From: Diadema setosum
Taxonomy: Eukaryota > Echinodermata > Echinoidea > Diadematoida > Diadematidae
Reading direction: 5' to 3'
Assembly (NCBI GenBank): GCA_033980235.1
Contig: CM067067.1
Location: forward strand, 15,186,401-15,250,400
Length of the DNA: 64,000 nt
This document shows, one piece after another, positions 58,855 to 64,000 of the stretch (positions are counted from its first letter, which is position 1; each line of letters begins with the position of its first letter). The notes below the pieces were generated by a model, which was not told the origin of the DNA, searched no databases, and saw only the letters and a program-made list of their open reading frames with translations. The translations under genes were made by a program, and so were the position numbers.

Positions 58855-58987
58855 GGGTGGGTGGGGGGGGGGGGGCAAGGGGAATCGGGAAAGACAACCC
58901 CCATTCTCCCATGAAAATCATGGCACACTAGGCCTCTGGCAGAAACCCTCTCTCCTTCTGTCTCCCTCTCCCTCTCTCACGATTCAA

Positions 58988-59056
<69 letters not shown>
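58855..59056. repeat. Cluster: G run, CT-rich, (CA)n, (TA)n
   Basis: G run at about 58857-58874, CT-rich at 58950-58980, (CA)n at 58987-59010 and (TA)n at 59011-59055. Confidence 0.85.
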
Positions 59057-59059
<3 letters not shown>

Positions 59060-59537
59060 ATTATACACGAACATCAACGCCCACTATAGGAATCCAATAC
59101 TTCACTTTCCCTACCTCCTTCTCCACAAACTTCCCTGCTGCTTGCGCTAATAATTGCTCATATTCGCTCTTGATTAATACAAAAGGTTGTGTAAGACAAT
59201 TATTTAGAGCTCTTACTCTATCTACTCTGTCCCCAACAAAGGTTTAACATGATGCCATAACGAATGCAAAACAAACGGTTTCTTTTTGCTAATTCATCCC
59301 GTGTTTGATGGTCCAGAGTATCTATAATTTAAAACACCACTTGACTAATTTTGAACCCCAAGAATCTGCCAACAAGATTTCACTTGTTTGAGTCTCATTA
59401 GAGAAAACAATAATGCACCTCCCTGACAAACTAACTTTTCCGAGGAAATGGGGAGGGGGATGATTTTTGCCGAAATCCCCCATATGTGTCTTTTTGATCA
59501 CACAAATATGCACTGATAACATACACATTGCGTGTCA

Positions 59538-59791
59538 CAGTGCCGTATAATATTTCAGAGAGTCTGGACAACTGCTAAATTAGACGCCATGTTGTTACTC
59601 AGCGAACAAAGGTACGCTAAGTAGCGCGTAATTAGGAAGCGTAATCAACAATGGGCACTGCGTGTGAGCTCTGCTATTGGATTTGGTAACGACATGGTGC
59701 CTGTAGATCACGGGACCAGCTACTGACCAATCGCAGGCTTCAAGACACACAAGTCGAAAACCGAGTTGGCCAGACTCTCTTTATTATACTG
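59538..59791. mobile_element. MITE with CAGT..TATAATA..AGAGAGTCTGG ends
   Basis: Left CAGTGCCGTATAATATTTCA then GAGAGTCTGGACAAC. The right end inverted reads CAGTATAATAAAGAGAGTCT then GGCCAAC. Arms match over about 25 bp with small gaps. It is 254 bp with no coding. Confidence 0.65.
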
Positions 59792-62140
59792 TATATGCGG
59801 CACTCGTGTGCTAAAGAGTTTTGCTCTTGCTTATATGTGTGGCAGAATTAATGTGAGTCAACAACATGTACGTCAACCATACCGCGCGTAAAAACAAAGA
59901 AAATCACAAGCGACTTTGAAAGTACAACAGTCGACAGATATCATGCGTGTCATTTCTGACCAACTCTTGAAAACACTTCCCGGATACACCTCTTGGACTT
60001 GCCTCTTTTTCAAATTTATCTCAACGTCCACAAGAGTAATGTAAAGCACACACATGTCCGAAGAATACGGACACAAATTGAATGAAATCAATTTCTCTGA
60101 ATATGTTTCATTTTCATTTTAAACAAACATAATAATGTTTTAAGCAGGCATATATAATATTATGTAACAATAATGATATGCAAAAACAAGAAACAAACTG
60201 AATGCAGTATTCTCTTCAGAAGCTGGAAAACCCCACAATGTAAAATATAAATTGCAGTACAAGTTTATAATTATACGATTTAAATGGAAGGACCAATGAA
60301 AGGGCTTGGAGAATATAATTGAGTTGAAGAATCAAATTGCACGTTTATCATTAAAAAGGCGTTTCAGTCCTTTATTGGGGATAATGTGTTTTAGATGTGA
60401 GATGAAACTTGGTTCGCAATGAGCCTTTGCTGATCATCAGTTGAAGTGAGCAGTTATTCTGAGTCAAATGAAGCTTTTTTTCTATTGTCCAGTGTAAATG
60501 TGCAGCGCAGGGGACTTCAGGGATTCAAGAGCTGATAACCTGTTTGTCTGTGCCCTTGATTTTCAAAGCGCGCTACCGGACATTGTCAGAAATCTCCGCC
60601 ACTTATCGACAGTGAGACCGCGTGTAAAGCAGGCAACGTCCCCTTAGGTTGGACGGGGCGTTCTTTTGAAGTTTTGTTTTGACTTCTCTTCCCTTGTTTG
60701 TCTTGCTTCTCTTCTGGCGAACCGTTCGGACCAGAGACGATAAACAAGGAGAGGGGAGGCGAGGACTTGAAGTAGCCGGCTTCCATCCAGTTCTTCGTGG
60801 TCACTAGAATTTCTGTTCGGGCTCCGCGACAGGTGATCTACGTTGTCTGAATGAGTCACATCCGGAAGTACTCCTCGTACAACCTTCTCTCCGATACCCC
60901 GCCGTCCGTCCGGCGTTCCCGTGTTTACACCCCCGCTCTTTCTCCACCTGAACTTGGAATTTCTCTACCTGATTAGACGCGGAAGGAAAAGTTCGATCGG
61001 AGGCATTTGAAGCGTCTCGTTTAGATTCCGTAATTTCCTTCAAAACTTTCGCGAATTAATTCTTCAGCGTCGCCCTTAAAAACCGCTGTTGGAGAGTGTA
61101 GTCCTGAAATAAAAAGGAGTAGGCTACCTGCGTGCAAGGCTTTGCAGGTCTGCGCAAACAATCGACTTTTTTACGGGTCTGAATTAGGTATCGGATGTCA
61201 GCAGTGTTCGAGCGAACTCGATCACATTTGATTTTCTGTCCGATAGGCCGAGCGATCGGTGAAGATTGCAGATCGCATTACCGCGTAATTTGAAAACGCG
61301 CCATCATTTAAGCAGAAAGAACCTGGCGTCAAAATAAAAGTGGACATTTTGTTAAGTCTTTTTGTTCTCCCTCTTGTCTTTCTTTCCAGTTGTTACTTTC
61401 ACTTTTCTGTTTTAATGTATACATTTGCTTGTGCAAAAGAGGAATTGATTAGATTCACTCCCGAATTACTTAAACAGAACGAACTTTTTTTTTTTGACTA
61501 TTTTGACCTTAATTAGATACTATTATTCAGAAATAACAATAACTAAAACGAACATTCAAACATTCAATCGGAGTAGATGCTATACACAGACGCCCATTAA
61601 CCTAGTAAGGGGTCACACTTCTAGGGTTATATCATTCTGTCTTAAAGGCATAGACTGGTTGACACAAACAAAACACACACGCGCATGCGCTCTTGCATGC
61701 TGATTTGTTTTCGCACAATCCGTCTTCCGACAGTTAACTCTCGTACCCCCCCCCCCCAACCCCTATCTCTGGATGCACCATGCTAAGGGTACCATGACGC
61801 TGAGAAAGCATTTCGATGACATTCTTATAGCCTCCTAAAAAGAGAAAGACAAGGATAGAGGATAGAACATGAGGGAACAGGGGAAAGAAAAAGAGTTAGA
61901 AGAGCGATATAGGGAGGAAAAGAGAGAATGTACGGTGATATTATAACTTCTTCACTAATTTTGACTAATTTTCTCTTTTTGTTGCCAAAAAGTATCTGCG
62001 TACGTAGGGTCCTACACCTGGGTAGCCGTTTTCTTTTTGCATGTTTTTCAAATCTTCATGCAGCTATCTGTCTGTCTGTCAATATTTTTCTTTTCCTTTC
62101 ATTCACTTTCTCTTAAACCTCAAACTTATTTCACGGAGAA
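59792..62140. other. Intergenic; CpG-richer block at 60540-61330
   Basis: Most of this stretch is AT-rich and featureless. At 60540-61330 CpG is clearly denser than in the flanks, with a minus-strand open frame (60804-61043) that is charged but shows no domain. This block could be a promoter or first exon of a gene outside my recognition. Confidence 0.35.
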
Positions 62141-62142
62141 CA

Positions 62143-62600
<458 letters not shown>

Positions 62601-63544
62601 CGTAGGTATAAATATCATAGATATACAGATATAAGTGTATGATATATTCATCATATGTATACTATTTTCAAATAGGTTTTATCCGACAAAGTTAAATGAG
62701 ACGAGCATGCATTTTGACCATTGCCGTGAAATTTGGTTGACACTGTATAGGACAACGGTCAGTATTACGCATATCGACGCCATTCAGGAATATGAGTTTG
62801 GCTTCAGTTTTGCTTTGAGTCTAGAAAAGTCTGATTTATAACCATTGTGGAAACATAGCCATATGTAACATGATCACAAGAGTTTGTTGACAATACTAGA
62901 TAAGTGCAATTACAATCAAACAGACTGACTGCTATGAGAAGGGATGACCAACCAACAAACAATAAAACTCTGAAGGTTGTGCTTTTGCTATCTGTGCTAT
63001 TATTATCCATAAAAATGTGACACATAAATGCTTGCTCAACGCCCCATGTCATGTTTGTGCATCCATATTTCACGATATTCAGGAAATTCTCTAGGTCAAT
63101 TCTTGTTCTCGCTGTCCCCCCCCCCCCCGCCTCCTCATTCAAGGCTAGAAATTTTCATTGTTGACAAGCTATCATCTGAGATCCCTCTCCCCCTCCCCCC
63201 GCGAAGATTGTTATGATTTTAATTATTGTTATCATAGTACCAGGCGAGCGAGTGAAGTTATGCAAATATGAATAGTCAACGACAAGTTGTGCTCTGGAAG
63301 TATTGCATTAAAATCATCGCGCGCCTCCTGACGTCCAAGATGTCGAACATTGGCAGACGCCGTTAGTGAGTCTGGATAGCCGCTCCGCGGACTTTGCTGT
63401 CAAGCTCGTACCCCGTGGGGTAATGAATATTTGCCAAGGGGGATAAGTGAGGGCAGCCCTTCCGACATGTCTTCCCAAAATGCTGGTCAGCTGTCAACGA
63501 CATGAAGAGAAAATATCCTGCATAGTTTAATTGCAATGGGAAAT

Positions 63545-63750
63545 ATTATATGGATAGAAGGAGAAAAATAGAGAAATGAAAGAAATTGTCGGACAGATAG
63601 ATAGGAAAAACACATAGATAGATGGAGAGATAGGCAGATAGGTAGATAAAAGACGAATGTGGAGAAAAATAAGAGGAAAAAAAACTCAACAGAAATAGAC
63701 AAAAATTGATTAAGATAGATAGGCAGACAGATTGTAGACAGATCAATTGT
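63545..63750. repeat. GATA/GACA-rich tract
   Basis: Imperfect AGATAGATAGG, GATAGATGG and AGACAGAT repeats are spread across this region. Leucine- and serine-rich minus-strand frames over it are not genes. From 62601 to 63544 nothing else is recognised. Confidence 0.7.
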
Positions 63751-63790
63751 GGTACAGGCACAAGCAATGTCTACTATATTCTGCGAAAAA

Positions 63791-63928
63791 TAGGTTCAAC
63801 TTGCACCTTTTTCAGTGTCACAAGGGGAGCGCCTTTAAAGGTGCAACTTTTCTGGTCTGAAAGGTGCAAAGTTGCACCCGTAAAGGTGCTCACAGTGTGG
63901 CACTTGTAATGGTGCAAAGTTGAACCTA
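63791..63928. mobile_element. MITE with TAGGTTCAACTTGCACC ends
   Basis: Left TAGGTTCAACTTGCACC and right GGTGCAAAGTTGAACCTA are inverted with one extra base. The inside repeats AAGGTGCAA in both directions, so the whole 138 bp can fold. Non-coding. Confidence 0.75.
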
Positions 63929-64000
63929 CAATGTATTTTTTTTCTTAGAGTGAAGACTAAGCACAAATAACAGGTATTATCGTGCAACGTAGAAAGCATT

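Overview
The window looks like nuclear DNA of a marine invertebrate animal. An echinoderm such as a sea urchin is my best guess, but amphioxus or a mollusc is not excluded. The basis is one clear spliced animal gene with GT-AG introns, several decayed non-LTR retrotransposons, many small terminal-inverted-repeat (TIR) elements, and abundant (TA)n and (GT)n microsatellites. There are no bacterial operons, and most short open frames are chance reading through repeats.

Genes. The one complete gene is on the plus strand at 7544-14787. It has seven coding exons that join in frame into a 342-residue mitochondrial ribosomal protein mL45 (MRPL45). On the minus strand near the left edge (569-782) is one exon of an RNA-binding protein with the first half of an RRM domain. 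At 24420-25240 lies a broken copy of a class A GPCR. At 52771-52841 and 53178-53248, minus strand, two identical tRNA genes sit in a 407-bp tandem repeat. The anticodon reads UCC (Gly), but the D arm is of the Ser/Leu kind.

Mobile DNA. Retrotransposon remains: a CR1/L2-like LINE (27625-30184, minus), an L1/Tx1-like LINE (47229-49078, plus), a LINE 3' fragment with broken RT C-terminus (4830-5235), a smaller possible one (7922-8128, minus), LINE 3' tails at 22890-23967, and two tRNA-derived SINE-like pieces (33160-33275, 38945-39025). DNA transposons: a 2.5-kb Tc1/mariner-like element with about 250-bp TIRs (53607-56117) and about twenty MITE-like elements. Several are nested (6090-6891, 20399-21203, 26166-27610). 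A 6-copy satellite of about 155 bp (1183-2130) carries nuclear-receptor-like AGGTCA direct repeats.

Most unusual structures. (1) A perfect 211-bp palindrome at 62216-62426 carries a hammerhead-ribozyme-like core and AATAAA. A second, 51-bp-arm palindrome at 42800-42916 has the same arrangement, and both sit between (TA)n tracts. (2) The tRNA-bearing tandem array has a third copy that stops exactly at the tRNA 3' edge. (3) Two LINE 3' ends share a hairpin whose loop is conserved while the stem has changed on both sides.

The long stretches 30.7-42.7 kb, 44.2-46.7 kb, 49.1-52.5 kb and 56.4-62.1 kb hold no gene I can support, only scattered repeats.
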